A DNA stretch of 64,000 nucleotides from Lycium barbarum (GCF_019175385.1 NC_083342.1:120466376-120530375), one strand, 5' to 3'. Positions 1 to 10,911 are shown, counted from the stretch's first letter. Notes: a model not told the origin generated them from the sequence alone. Translations and numbers: made by a program.

Positions 1-1767
1 TTAAGCTACTTCACAGACAAGCCGAATCGACACGATATCAATGCGGCTGCAGATCATACACCAGAAGGAGAAAAAAATGGACACTTAAACACAAACAGAC
101 AGGACTGGATTAAACTTTCAGCTATCTAATGCAACTTCATAACTCAACTGATGCATTGGAATTTAATCAACATATGAAGATGACTGAAATGAAGACGACT
201 GAAATTAAACTTCACCTTGTTTAATGAAGATGATAGGCATTTTCAGTTCTGGGTTAAATAAACAGCCCCACATAATATAACACGTGACGCTAGCAACTAA
301 GCAAAGGAAGGATAGCATGTATAAAGTCCAGAACTCAAAAGAGTGTGCATGCTAATTGCTGAGTTTTCTGCCATAGTCACAAATTTCACAAGACAGCATA
401 TCATATGACTAACAGATTTAAACCAAATCGAATTAAACTGACATGCATAAACACTACTTAATTACCAGCAAAATCTCTTCGATTACATTAACATAGTAGA
501 TTGCCTTAATTAACGAAATTACTACTAAATCAATTCACACAAAATTCATAAACAACCAAGCTATTAGAGTGAAAATAAACTAAGACGAGGAAGAAATTAC
601 CTTTTGTGGTACAGTGAAATGGGGTGTCGACGGCGCCGAATCTACTCTCTCGTTATGAATAGACCCGAACACGAGCGAATCTCAACTCGTCTATGCTTGA
701 ATTCGAATTTAGTAGCAGGAGGGAGAAAGGGAGCAAAGATATGGTTTGTTGTTTTGAATCGCTACCCGAAAGTGTTAAGGCTTAAGAATATTAATGTTTT
801 CAGAGGAATATAAGTGGCTAAAACAAAATTCCAAACCCAGAAATCCTTCGAATCATGTCCAATCCCTTTTTTTTATTATTGATTTCGGGTACCGCCTCCC
901 TTAACCATTGAAAAATCCCCTAAAAATCCGAAAATCCCCCTTTTTTTCTTTATAAAAACGACGGGTTCCCCTTCCCAAAACTAAAAAATCCCCCCTTTCT
1001 ACCTAAAATTCTTGTACCTTTATAGAGTGAGGAGAGAGAGGAGCGTATGAGAGAAGGAGTGGATGGCAGAGCGTGGGAGACAGGGTGACAGACGCATGGG
1101 AGGCAAGGTGAGTGGAATGGCAGAGAATGTGGAGGGGAACGTGAGGAGGGAGGCGAGAGGAAAGCACGTGAAGGAACGGAGGAAGAAGCATAAGAGAGAG
1201 AAGGGAGCAGGGGAGGGGCGGCGATGAAGGAGAAAGAGAGGAAGAGGGATTAGGGTAAGGTTAAAGGCATTGGGTCGGGTCGGTAATGGGCTGGTCCGTT
1301 TGGGCTGGCCTATTAATTTAAATATGGGCTGATATAAATGTGGGTTGGGTATTAAAATGTGGTTCGTTTATTTGGGTAGGGAAATAATATTGTATTTGTA
1401 TTTTAATCCATTAGTTGGCTGAAAATTGTTGACCATTCTTCCGCTATTTAATTATTTTGGGATTCTAATTTAATAACTGGTATAATATATATTATGTAGA
1501 GACAATAAATAGTTAACATGTAGAAGAATAAATATTTTGCAAAAATGTTGCCTTGTAATAAATTTAACGATTCCAAACCCGAAAACGAAACGATGACTAA
1601 CTGTTTAAAATTTATGATAAAGTAATGCTCATAATGTTGAAAAATATAAGTAGTGATATTAATAGTAGTAGCAATAAAATATTGTGAAAATAAAGTATTT
1701 AGCTCGTCAGCAAATTTAGACAGCCCGAGTAAATTAAATAAAGGAGGGACAACATTGGGTGTCAACA
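1..1767 (+). mobile_element. 3' part of a long LTR (same family as 29125-33715), truncated by the window edge
   Basis: This stretch matches the second half of the complete element at 29125-33715 in order of landmarks. Both have an 'AAATTACCTT' or 'AAATTTACCTT' segment, runs of CCCCTAAAAATCC-like sequence, a G/A-rich tract with GGAGCG and GGGAGACA words (here about 1025-1210), 'GGGTCGGGT' followed by repeated 'GGGCTGG' words, and the terminus GGGACAA-ATTGGGTGTCAACA ending at 1767. No protein frame is convincing; the ORFs here are accidental. It is a solo LTR or the end of a larger element whose start lies outside the window. The middle part diverges from the other copy. Confidence 0.6.
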
Positions 1768-1859
1768 ATATAAATTCAACAAATATGGATTTAATTAACA
1801 CAATCCAAATGCATTGGGCTAGCCCATTTAATTGAGCTACAAATGACGAGCCCACTTTG

Positions 1860-2605
1860 ACAAGCCCAATATGTCATCTCATCCTAGAGGCCCAAATCGG
1901 CACCACGTGTCAAATGACGTGGCACGCCAAATCAAAAAAAAAAAAAGCCAATAGGATCGTGCCACGTGTCAAAATGATGCAGCATGCCCAGTCAAATCAA
2001 AGGCCAATGAAGATGCGCCACGTGTACAAGTGACATGTTCCGGCCAATCAAATATCGACATGTCAGCTTAAATCTGATTGGTCGAAAGAAGCCTGTCCTT
2101 ATCACAACTCCTCCATCCTACAACTATAAATAGGAGTCTCATAATTCAGAAAAAGGACAGAGAAATTCTAACAAGAAGCAAGAGAGAGCTCGTGGATCAA
2201 ACGCTGCGGATTTCTCTACAAGCTAAAAGCATTCAAGCATTCAAGTATTTCTCTAGAAGTTCTAGAGATCCAGACGAAGATTCAAGATCAAGCTTCAAGC
2301 CCTTGAATCCAAGTACAAGTTCAAGATCAAGACCACCAGATTCAAGATCAAGCTCAAAAGCCCTTGAATTCAAGTACAAGTCAAGATCAAATCCATCAAG
2401 TTCAAGAATAAGCTCAAAAGCCCTTGAAATTATTGCTGAAAAGACGAATCAGAGGAATCATAGAGATTGTAACACTCATATTCTGAAATCAAATACAAAG
2501 ATTGTTGCGATATTTTCCTATCTCGATTATTATTTTCTCGACACGAATTTTATTGTCTACAGTCCCTACCCCTTTGATTTGACTTGTGGGATTATGTACT
2601 AAAGA
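1860..2605 (+). mobile_element. LTR-like sequence with promoter repeats (second retroelement fragment)
   Basis: The sequence has the layout of a plant LTR. A U3-like part carries three G-boxes (CACGTG at 1904, 1963 and 2019) spaced about 57 bp apart in an imperfect repeat with CCAAT words. A TATA box CTATAAATAG follows at 2124-2133. A transcribed-looking part then holds three 60-bp direct repeats starting at 2281, 2341 and 2401 (TTCAAGATCAAGCTCAAAAG words). A TTTTATTGTCTACA terminus lies near 2559. No internal coding region, primer-binding site or target duplication was found, so it is a solo or truncated LTR. The 174-aa frame across it exists because the 60-bp repeat preserves frame; it is not regarded as a gene. 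Confidence 0.5.
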
Positions 2606-3253
2606 TAGTGATTTAGTGATAATGGTATATACTATAATACACATACAGAAAAGGGCCAAAAATACCCTAAACGTATGAGAAATGGCTTACAAATACTCTC
2701 CATTCAATTATTGGTTCAAAAATACCCTTAACCTATTATTTTGGCTCAAAAATACCCTTCAAACTAACCCTCAACTAACCCCCAAATTTGATGGTTTTTT
2801 CCTATTTAAAAAAAAGCCACATGTCTTATTATGATTGGTCACATATATTATTTAATTTAAGAAAATAAACTAACCCACTTTTAAATCACAATCTGCTTAC
2901 TCATTTAATCGCCGATGGGTCTGGCGGATATGAAAGAGAAATTAGCGAAATCTTGAAAGGACGGTTGACGGAGAGAGGCTTGAATGCTCCGCGAATTTCG
3001 ACCTTTGGCATTGGGGGGCTTAGCCTTTCTTTTACATTTCTGAATGACATTCTCTCCCATGCTTCTACAGCAATTTTCAACACGATATATTAGTATATTC
3101 ATGTGCTTAATTATACATCAGTTGGGTCGTTTATTGCCAAACAACAGTGCTTACAAGAAACAGGTCAGATAAATGGGTTAGCAGGTTTGGGTGTATAAGT
3201 GCGCGGTTTATTTTTAAAATTAAATAATATATGTGATCAATCATAATAAGACA

Positions 3254-4380
3254 ACAACAACAACATACCCAGTTGGATCCCACAACGTGAGGTCTGGAGA
3301 GGGTAAAGTGTACGCAGACCTTACCCCCACCTTGGAAGGTAGGGAGGTTGTTTCCGAAAGACCCTTGGCTCAAAAGAAAACAAGGAAAACAAGGGAAACA
3401 AGGAAAAAGAGTCAGATACGGACAAGAAAATCAAAACCATGTGAAAATGAGAAATAGCAAGAGCAACGAAGTCATGATAAAATAACAAAGATAGACAAAA
3501 CCCACACATAGAAGCAGGATAAAAATACTCCTAATACGAGAAAGGAAACCTCGCGGCCCCCCACTAGCCCTCTACCCTGATACTCGACCTCCACCCCCTC
3601 CTATCACCGGTCATGTCCTCGGTAAGCTCGAGTAACGTCATGTCCAGCCGAATCACCTCTCCCCAGGCCTTCTTTGGCCTACCCCTCCCTCTCTTCAGGC
3701 CCACCACAGCCATCCTTTCACACCTCCTCACTGGCGCATCAGCACATCTCCGTTGTACGTGGCCGAACCACCTCAACCTCCCTTCCCGCATCTTATCCAC
3801 CACAGGGGCCACACCCATCTTATCCTGAATCACTTCATTCTGAATCCTATCTCTCCTGGTATGCCCGCACATCCATCTCAGCTACCTTCATCTTCTGGAC
3901 ATGCGCTTTCTTAACTGGCCAGCATTCCGTCCCATACAACATAGCCAGTCTAACCACCGCTTTGTAGAACTTTCCTTTTAGAATAGGCGGCACCTTCTTA
4001 TCACACAACACCCCCGATGCGAGCTTCCATTTCATCCATCCCGCTCCAATACGAAGCATGACATCATCGTCAATCTCGCCAGTCCCGTGGATGATCGACC
4101 CCAGGTACTTGAAACTTTCTTTCTTCGGGATGACCTGAGTATGCAGCTGCACGTCCTCGTCCTCTACTTGACTCCCATTACTGAACTTGCACTCTAAGTA
4201 CTCTGTCTTAGTCCTGCTCAACTTGAAACCCTTCGACTCCAGAGTCTGTCGCCAAACCTCCAGTCTCGCGTTAACACCGCTCCGCGACTCGTCAATAAGC
4301 ATAATGTCATCTGCAAACAACATGCACCACGGTACCTCTCCTTGAATGTGGCTTGTCAGAGCGTCCATAGCCACAGCAAA
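3254..4380 (-). mobile_element. 5'-truncated RTE-type LINE with (TTG)n tail
   Basis: The minus strand encodes the C-terminal part of a plant RTE-clade reverse transcriptase. It includes the catalytic FADD box (FADDIMLID near the start), the segment [18 protein letters not shown], and the downstream [12 protein letters not shown] and GRGRPKKAW motifs. The frame breaks near 3860 through a short deletion, so it is dead. The 3' end reads GGTCTGCGTACACTTTACCC and then GGGTATG(TTG)n, the tail shared by plant RTE LINEs and TS-type SINEs. A perfect 15-bp target duplication, AATCATAATAAGACA, lies at 3239-3253 and 4381-4395, fixing both ends of the 1127-bp insertion. Confidence 0.9.
3564..4380 (-). pseudogene. 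RTE LINE reverse transcriptase fragment
   Basis: This is the coding remnant inside the LINE. One frame covers the RT palm from the FADD catalytic box to 'KMKVAEM'. A second frame carries on with [13 protein letters not shown] and the C-terminal [12 protein letters not shown] region. They are joined by a frameshift around 3860, where the usual sequence before 'MCGHTRR' is partly deleted. The endonuclease domain and the N-terminal RT motifs are absent through 5' truncation. The protein cannot be functional. Confidence 0.85.
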
Positions 4381-4539
4381 AATCATAATAAGACATGTGG
4401 CTTTTTTAAATAGGAAAAACCATCAGATTTGGGGGGTTAGTTGAGAGGTATTTTTGAGCCACAATAATAGGTTAAGGGTATTTTTGAACCGATAAATGTA
4501 TGAAGGGGTATTTGAGTCATTTCTCATATGTTAAGGATA

Positions 4540-5400
4540 TTTTTGGCATGTTGCTATCACACACGCAATTTGTGAGTCATTTCTCATATGTTACACGCAA
4601 TTTGTGAGTCATTTCTCTATTTGTGAGTGTCATTTCTCATATTTAAGGATATTTGAGTCATTTCTCATATGTTAAGGATATTTTTGGCCCTTCTCCGATA
4701 CCTCATAATTATATCTCTATTTGTGAGTCATTTCTCATATGTTACACGCAATTTGTGAGTCATTTCTCAATTATTATTAGATGATTGCTATCACACACGC
4801 AATTTGTGAGTCATTTCTCAATTATTATTATTAGATGATTGCTATCACACACGCAATTTGTGAGTCATTTCTCTATTTGTGAGTGTCATTTCTCATATTT
4901 AAGGATATTTTTTACCCTTTTCCGATTTTAGATGATTGCTATCACACACGCAACTGCTCCTTGTCACCAAGAGTAATATTTTTTTGATTTTACCATCAAA
5001 TCAACTCTACTACTACCACTATTTTTTGAATTTACCATCAAATCAATATTTTTGATATTGATTTTTTGACTTGTGAGATTATGTACTACAGTGATTAGTG
5101 ATAATGGGTATACACGTACAGGATAGTAATACTTACTCATAATTGTTACTATCATTTCTCTATTTGTGAGTGTCATTTCTCATCGTTTTCCGATTTTAGA
5201 TGTGATTGCTATCACACACGCAACTGCTCCTTGTCACCAAGAGTAATATTTTTTTGATTTTACCATCAAATCAACTCTACTACTACCACTATTTTTTGAA
5301 TTTACCATCAAATCAATATTTTTGATATTGATTCTTTGACTTGTGAGATTATGTACTACAGTGATTAGTGATAATGTGTATACCCAAATCTATAAGTATA
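4540..5400. repeat. Scrambled repeat array derived from the F1 end and its flank
   Basis: Short modules recur in changing order. They include GATTGCTATCACACACGCAA, 'TTTGTGAGTCATTTCTC', 'TTAAGGATATTTTTGG', CTGCTCCTTGTCACCAAGAG, 'TTTACCATCAAATCAA' and 'TTGACTTGTGAGATTATGTACTA'. A block of about 250 bp (from about 4935 to 5110) is repeated nearly intact at about 5205-5385. Some modules are the terminal sequence of F1. No coding potential is seen. Confidence 0.7.
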
Positions 5401-5629
5401 TATAGTATATAGTACATATATATAAATATATATACTTATATATGTGTATAACTTAATATATATATACTATATGTACTATATATACTTATATATATGTACT
5501 ATATACTATATATACTTACTTATATACTTTAGTTTTTTTTTTTTTTTAAATTTTTTACCGGTTAAACCGGTTTGGTTCCGGTTTCCAAAATATTGGAACC
5601 GGACCGGTAAATCGTTAACCGGAACCGGT
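5395..5629. repeat. TA-rich microsatellite followed by a CCGGTT-rich hAT-like segment
   Basis: From 5395 to about 5525 the sequence is imperfect (TATATACT)n. A T-run follows, then a cluster of AACCGG/CCGGTT words from about 5556 that continues into the tandem array. On the minus strand the edge reads CTAGAGGTGGTAACCGGTTT, which resembles the ends of plant hAT elements with AACCGG subterminal repeats. A hAT origin is inference. Confidence 0.45.
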
Positions 5630-6240
5630 TTAACCGGTCCGGTTACCGGTAAGACCAAACCGGTTACCACCTCTAGCTATACACGTACAGATAGTAATAC
5701 TTACTCATAATTGTTATTATTATTAGATGATGATTATCACGCAACTGCTCCTTGTCACCAAAAGCAATATTTTTTCATTTTACCATACACTAAACCTTTT
5801 CATTTTACCATTCACACAAATCAAACTCTACTTAACCGGTCCGGTTACCGGTAAGACCAAACCGGTTACCACCTCTAGGTATACACGTACAAATAGTAAT
5901 ACTTACTCATAATTGTTATTATTATTAGATGATGATTATCACGCAACTGCTCCTTGTCACCAAAAGCAATATTTTTTCATTTTACCATACACTAAACCTT
6001 TTCATTTTACCATTCACACAAATCAAACTCTACTTAACCGGTCCGGTTACCGGTAAGACCAAACCGGTTACCACCTCTAGGTATACACGTAGAGATAGTA
6101 ATACTTACTCATAATTGTTATTATTATTAGATGATGATTATCACGCAACTGCTCCTTGTCACCAAAAGCAATATTTTTTCATTTTACCATACACCAAACC
6201 TTTTCATTTTACCATTCACACAAATCAAACTCTACTACCA
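5630..6240 (+). repeat. 202-bp tandem repeat, three copies
   Basis: The unit begins TTAACCGGTCCGGTTACCGG and starts at 5630, 5832 and 6034, a period of exactly 202 bp. The third copy runs to about 6235. Each unit joins the CCGGTT-rich hAT-like terminus to the flanking module 'CACGCAACTGCTCCTTGTCACC' (shortened here) seen in the array upstream. The copies differ by only a few bases, so amplification is recent. The short frames inside repeat simply because the unit repeats. Confidence 0.9.
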
Positions 6241-7028
6241 CCACTAAACCTATAAACCTCTTACCAACTGGAGACTAAATTCAGCTAACCACACTTGAAT
6301 TTCGTTTACCTGTAAATACCCCCACCAGTAGCTACGTTTGTGGATTGGTGTCTCTCATGTCTTATAAGGGGTGGATCTTTTATGTTCCTAACCGATGTGG
6401 TACTATGTTTCTCTACTATCCTCATTTCTTTCCTTATTTGCATTTTTTAAGTCTTATTTTGTATCAAATTAAAATTTCCACGATCCAAATTAAAACTAAA
6501 CAATTCAAGTAAGAGAAAGTAGAATAAATTATGACTATACTAGTTTAACTCTTTGTTATTTTTCAATTTACATTGGCATAATAAACTCCTTTTCAATATA
6601 AAATATATCTTCATTATAGCAGTTTTCAAAAGTGCTACACCAATTCTAACAAAGAATACAAGATTAACCTTTTTAAGGATGTTAAGAGTTAGTAATTAAA
6701 ATGATCTTTGAAAAAAGAATAATAAGACCACTTGATACTTAAATATCAATACTAACAAGTATAAATTAATATAATTCAAGTCACATACTATAATTAAATT
6801 ACATCAGTTTCAGTACACATGGACAATAGAAAATTAGTTAAATTATTTTGATCAAGTCATTTCAATATTGTCAGAAGTTAACAGAGAAAATGTTTGTTAA
6901 TAAAATTATTTGATCACTTGCCGAATGTTTGATGTGATCGTATCTTTGCTTTGTCATATTCGTTTACATCAATAATATTAAATTCTTACTATTAAATATA
7001 ATAAGGTTTATGACAATTATTTTTATTA

Positions 7029-7274
7029 CTCCCTCCGATTTAAGCGAGCTTACATTCCCTTTTAAATTAAAAGTGTGCTTTTATTTAATTTAGTAAGTTT
7101 TCAATTCAAACATCATACATGATAATTAAGTTTAAAACAACAAGATTAAAATTAAATAAATTTTGGTACATTACACACATCTTTAGTTTAAAACCACAAG
7201 ATTCAAAAACCTTTTTTTATTACTTATCTATGTGTTTAGTCAAATTAAAACACTTAAAATTAAAACGGATGAAG
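7029..7274. mobile_element. Degenerate Stowaway-like MITE
   Basis: It starts CTCCCTCCGATTTAAG after a TA and ends with the imperfect complement AAAACGGATGAAG before a TA. The inside is AT-rich without coding potential. The low arm similarity suggests an old copy. Confidence 0.55.
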
Positions 7275-7486
7275 TATTGAATTTTTTTTACTCGGCCATC
7301 ATGTGTAAAAAAAATGTAATATTTAATCTAAATAAATATAATATCATTAACCTTTATATGCGATGAATATTTTAACTACATCTACTATAAATAAATTTAA
7401 AATATATAAAAGAGATAGAATTTGTATTAAAAAAGAATTTGGTATAGAAGCCGGGTAGGTCGTCAGTAAATAAGCAAAGTCACATT

Positions 7487-7738
7487 AACAAATCCCCAAT
7501 TAATTTCCTAAGTAATAAATTTTTTAGATAAATCTCAAGGAAATAATTCCAGCTATCGCGGCAACAAAAGCCCCAGGTGGTTCCCTAGGTAATAAAATCC
7601 ATTGGTAAATTTCCAAAAAATAATCGCTAGGTAAATCTGCAGCAACAAAATCCCAAGTAATTCCCTAGTTCACAAAATCGCCAGATAAATCCCAAGAAAA
7701 TATCCCCAGCTAAAATCGTTACAACAAAATCCCTAGTG
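7487..7738 (+). repeat. Diverged tandem repeat of about 78 bp, three copies
   Basis: Three units follow the pattern TTCCCTAGGTAATAAAATC ... GGTAAATCTCAAG ... AACAAAATCCC. They start near 7505, 7583 and 7664, with the tail of an earlier unit before them. The sequence is plant-like noncoding DNA of unknown origin. Confidence 0.55.
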
Positions 7739-8593
7739 TAGGATAAGGATCGCTCCGTCCAGTTAGGACGATACCTTCATGTTTACCCATTGCAAGTTAT
7801 TGGATCCATTCATGTTTATGTTTATGTTCATGTCTTGCACCCCGGCAAGGTACAGGATGGCTTAGCTGGTCGGGCAGAGATCAGACGCAACGTACTTACG
7901 TGGTGGTTACATGTCGGTTACAACAAGGCTCTCCCACTTAAAATGTTTTAATATATATATATACTCATGTTCTCAGATATACTCATGTTCATGTTCAGCT
8001 TACAGATACAATTTCAGTTTCAATTCTATTATTTCATGTGTCATGCTTATTTCATTCAGTTGCTTTACATATCAGTACAATTCGAATGTACTGGCCTTTG
8101 TTTGCCCGGGGGCCTGCATTTCACGATGCAGATTTATAGGATGACGGATCATCTCGTTAGGACTCAGCACGTATCAGCTATTGGTGAGCCCTATTCTATT
8201 CGGGGGTGCTATTTTTATTTATGTTTATTTCGGTCATGCAGTTAAGGTATGCCGGGGGCCTTGTCCCGGTAAACAGTTTAGCAATCAGGCTCTTGTCAGA
8301 GGTTTCATAGACTAGTCAATCATGTTCATGTCAGATGTTCAGAGTCGTATAGCCAGCATTGGCTCAGTATTTATTGTTTTATTTTCGGACTATTTCTGCA
8401 CCATGTTTAAACAGTATTTTCAGTATTACTATCAAGTCACATGTTTTACTCAGACTATTCAAGTTTTATATTATATTCCGCATCAACTCATGCCCCATGT
8501 TGATTCAACAAGCCATGTGATTTGCTCGGTCACATGCAGCAAGGCACCGAGCGCCGTGTTACGCCCAGACCATGATTTGGGTCGTGACATCTC
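7739..8593 (-). mobile_element. Decayed LTR fragment of the TGTCACGACCC type
   Basis: On the minus strand it starts at 8593 with TGTCACGACCCAAATCATGG and continues into CTGGGCGTAACACGG. This opening resembles the outer edge of the intact Ty3/gypsy element at 40880-48776. The rest has repeated 'CATGTTCATGTT' words typical of such LTRs. No target duplication or second LTR was found; the other boundary is approximate. Confidence 0.5.
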
Positions 8594-8951
8594 TAAATAT
8601 TTATATAAAATTGTTATCAGCATGCACGTTAAGGAAATTAATCCGAACAATATTTCTTAGTTATTTGTTTTGAATACAGCTCTTATATAAAGCTGTTATG
8701 ACCCTACTACTGCAACAATTATTTGTTTTTTCTGGTGAATTAGAAATTTCTAGTAATTAAAGAGATTATTTTCAAATTTCAAACAAACTCCAGTGATCCA
8801 ATCGATCACTGTTATCTTCTGATCAAATACAAATATTCGTAGAATTCTGCTTGTACATAAACTTAACTCTATGATTATCAACAACAAAAAATCAAATATT
8901 GGATAAACTAAAACACTCTTCTGAACCAAATGAGTCTCTTGCTTGACAACC

Positions 8952-8960
8952 CTATAAATA
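8952..8960 (+). promoter_or_regulatory. TATA box of the His/Pro-rich protein gene
   Basis: CTATAAATA lies about 70 bp before the point where the solo LTR was inserted. Removing the LTR leaves a 5' leader of roughly 40 nt and an ATG at a normal distance, so this is the likely original promoter. Confidence 0.6.
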
Positions 8961-9028
8961 CCCGACTACATTAACCTTCATATTTCATCTTTAGAGTGCG
9001 AAAAAAACAGTTCGTTACTATTAACCTT

Positions 9029-9408
9029 TGTTAGGATTGGAAAAGTCTTCTATTCATAACCGGAACAGAATTACAATAGGAGGAGCAACTCTCACACTCA
9101 ACTATTACAACAAAAAACCAATCCTAAACTGAATACCTATATCTCACTCAAGTGTTTTCCTTACTGTTTTTCTCTCTTGCTCTTGGTGATGCTACAAATG
9201 ATAGAAGGCTTTCCTATTTATAGGGATGAAATGAACCTATTGATGTCATTTGTGACTCAAGCAAGCACTTGACAATTTGCCAAATACAAGGAAGATGTTT
9301 TCTTCCTTAAAACAAGGAATATGTTTTCTTCCTCAAAACAAGGGAAATATTTTCTTCCTTAAAATGAGGGAGATGTTTCCTTCCTCAAATTATGGGATGG
9401 ACCCAACA
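9029..9408 (-). mobile_element. 380-bp solo LTR inserted at a start codon
   Basis: On the minus strand it begins TGTTGGGTCCATCCCATAAT and ends CCAATCCTAACA, the TG...CA termini of an LTR. A minus-strand TATA box (CCTATAAATAGG) lies at 9213-9224. The target duplication is ACCTT (9024-9028) on the left and ACCAT (9409-9413) on the right, 4 of 5 matching. The right copy supplies the AT of the ATG at 9412. Four 26-bp repeats (9293-9396, GATGTTTTCTTCCT words) belong to this LTR. No internal region remains. Confidence 0.75.
9293..9396 (+). repeat. 26-bp tandem repeat, four copies
   Basis: Four copies of a unit like AGATGTTTTCTTCCTTAAAA plus six bases fill exactly 104 bp inside the solo LTR, near its U3 start. 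Because 26 is not a multiple of 3 they encode no repeated peptide. Confidence 0.85.
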
Positions 9409-9411
9409 ACC

Positions 9412-9792
9412 ATGGCCAAGAAAAATAGCCTTGTTACTTTTCTCATTTGCATTTTCCTAGTGAACTTATGCTTTGCAAGTGAAAAAACCGATTCATCCTC
9501 ACATGACGAAAGTGCAACTACACATGCTAATGATTAAGGACTAGATTGGTACCATCCATGGTTCCATCCTCATCCTCCAATGCCTGCTCATGGATTTCCT
9601 CATCCTCCATGGCCATTCGTTCATCCTCCAATGCCAGCTAGTGGTTTTCATCCTCATCCATGGATACATCCTCGGCCATGGCCATTCATTCATCCTAGGT
9701 TTCCTTATCAATGGGCTCACCATCATCCATGGCCATTCATGCATCCACCAGTTCCATCTCCACCTAAGGGTGACAATGGAGAGAAGAATTAA
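9412..9792 (+). pseudogene. Secreted His/Pro/Trp-rich small protein, broken by an in-frame stop
   Basis: From the ATG at 9412 the frame gives MAKKNSLVTFLICIFLVNLC, a classic signal peptide ending near CFA-SE, followed by an acidic Ser/Thr stretch. A TAA at 9535-9537 (codon 42) stops it. The same frame then continues open to the stop at 9790, encoding a repetitive tail rich in HP, PW and WPF[V/I/M]HP motifs that ends KGDNGEKN. The full frame would be 126 codons. An intact tail in frame argues for a real gene with one recent nonsense change. The product would be an extracellular or cell-wall Pro/His-rich protein; the exact family is not recognised. A solo LTR sits directly before the ATG, so transcription may also be lost. 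A stop read-through or an error in the sequence is possible. Confidence 0.65.
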
Positions 9793-10911
9793 GAGTCACT
9801 AATGAAGAAAAGTGTTGGATCAATATCTTATTGATCACATATTTTTCTTTAAGTTAATTAGAAGGATTATCTTTTTTAAGATTCATGATTCTAGGGTTGT
9901 TATTTTGGTTTCTATGAATTTCAAGTAGTTTCCGTTCCTAGGAATAATGTTTGATTCAGCTTATCATGAAATAAATTCGAGTTTTTATTTTAAATTATAT
10001 GTATTATTCCTTTTGACTTCCTGTTATTTATGGTTGCTTAAATAACGACTAATGTTCTCTACTTTCTACTAGAGTATTACGTAAAAATACAGTGTAGTTG
10101 ATATATTGATATTTCTAATGTAGTGTTTGATGTTGTCCTTAATCTATTGGAGCACAACTCTTGATTCCTTATAAGTGATATTAAGGGGCAAATTAAAGGG
10201 ATCTGGAATACGGATGCAACAATTTTGTTTTTCCTAAAGGCAGAATAACTAGACAACCAACTCTCAAATTTAGCATAATATTTTATTTTGGCACCTTATT
10301 TCTTATCATAATATATATTTGACACTTCATATTGCAGACTGTGCCTATTAGACACGTTTGTCCATTTATGCACTTTAAGACAAGTGAGATACTCGCTAGC
10401 TAGCTGATGGTGTTGATGTTAAAGAGTGAAAATCACAATATTGTTAGTGTTGAGGAGAGTCACATCTGCCAAGAAAAGGAGTCTATCTGAACATTAGCAT
10501 AATTAAAATGTATATTTTACAGTTTTTGATAACTGTAAAATGTATGAATTTTGCCTAAAATAAACATATGTCCACATGAACTGAATCTTTTAATTTTTCA
10601 ACCATACTCAGTAATTAGTATTAGTACTTCGCGAATTTTATCCATGAAGAAAGGAAAACCATTAATATTAAAAAAAGAAAAAAATTAAGGAAATTAAATA
10701 GTAGAATAATATTTATTAGTAACTTTTTATTCTGAAATTCTGCTTTTATGTAGAGCTGCTACAAACCCCTGCATGTAAGCACTTATTTAGCTTTATTAAC
10801 TTATGACTAGTATATACTAGTAATAGATAAAGTATCATGCATGTTTATTTACCTACTAGTAATAGATAAGGTATTTTATTTCAAGGTACCCTCTTCTTTT
10901 TTTAATTATTC
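9793..10911. other. Intergenic, no gene seen
   Basis: The sequence is AT-rich and holds the presumed 3' flanks of the two convergent genes. A short direct repeat around CTAGTAATAGATAA occurs at 10807-10870. Nothing else is recognised. Confidence 0.6.

Larger units (their letters stand above)
2646..4697. mobile_element. Foldback (MULE-like) element F1, interrupted by a LINE
   Basis: Two inverted arms of about 240 bp face each other. The left arm (about 2646-2885) starts GAAAAGGGCCAAAAATACCC. The right arm runs from about 3195 to 3253, is broken by the LINE, and resumes at 4396. Both arms contain repeated 'AAAAATACCC' blocks and share GCCACATGTCTTATTATGATTGG. The right end is duplicated: one copy stops near 4553, and a full terminus (complement of CGGAGAAGGGCCAAAAATA) ends at 4697. 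The loop at 2886-3194 includes a less AT-rich piece (2915-3085) with no recognisable gene. The exact ends and target duplication are uncertain. Confidence 0.65.

Noticed and set aside
2078..2602. 174-aa open frame rich in Ser/Arg
   Set aside because: It lies across 60-bp direct repeats inside an LTR-like sequence; the frame survives because the repeat length is a multiple of 3.
9541..9744. Minus-strand frame rich in Trp/Met/Arg
   Set aside because: It is the antisense shadow of the His/Pro-rich repeats on the plus strand.
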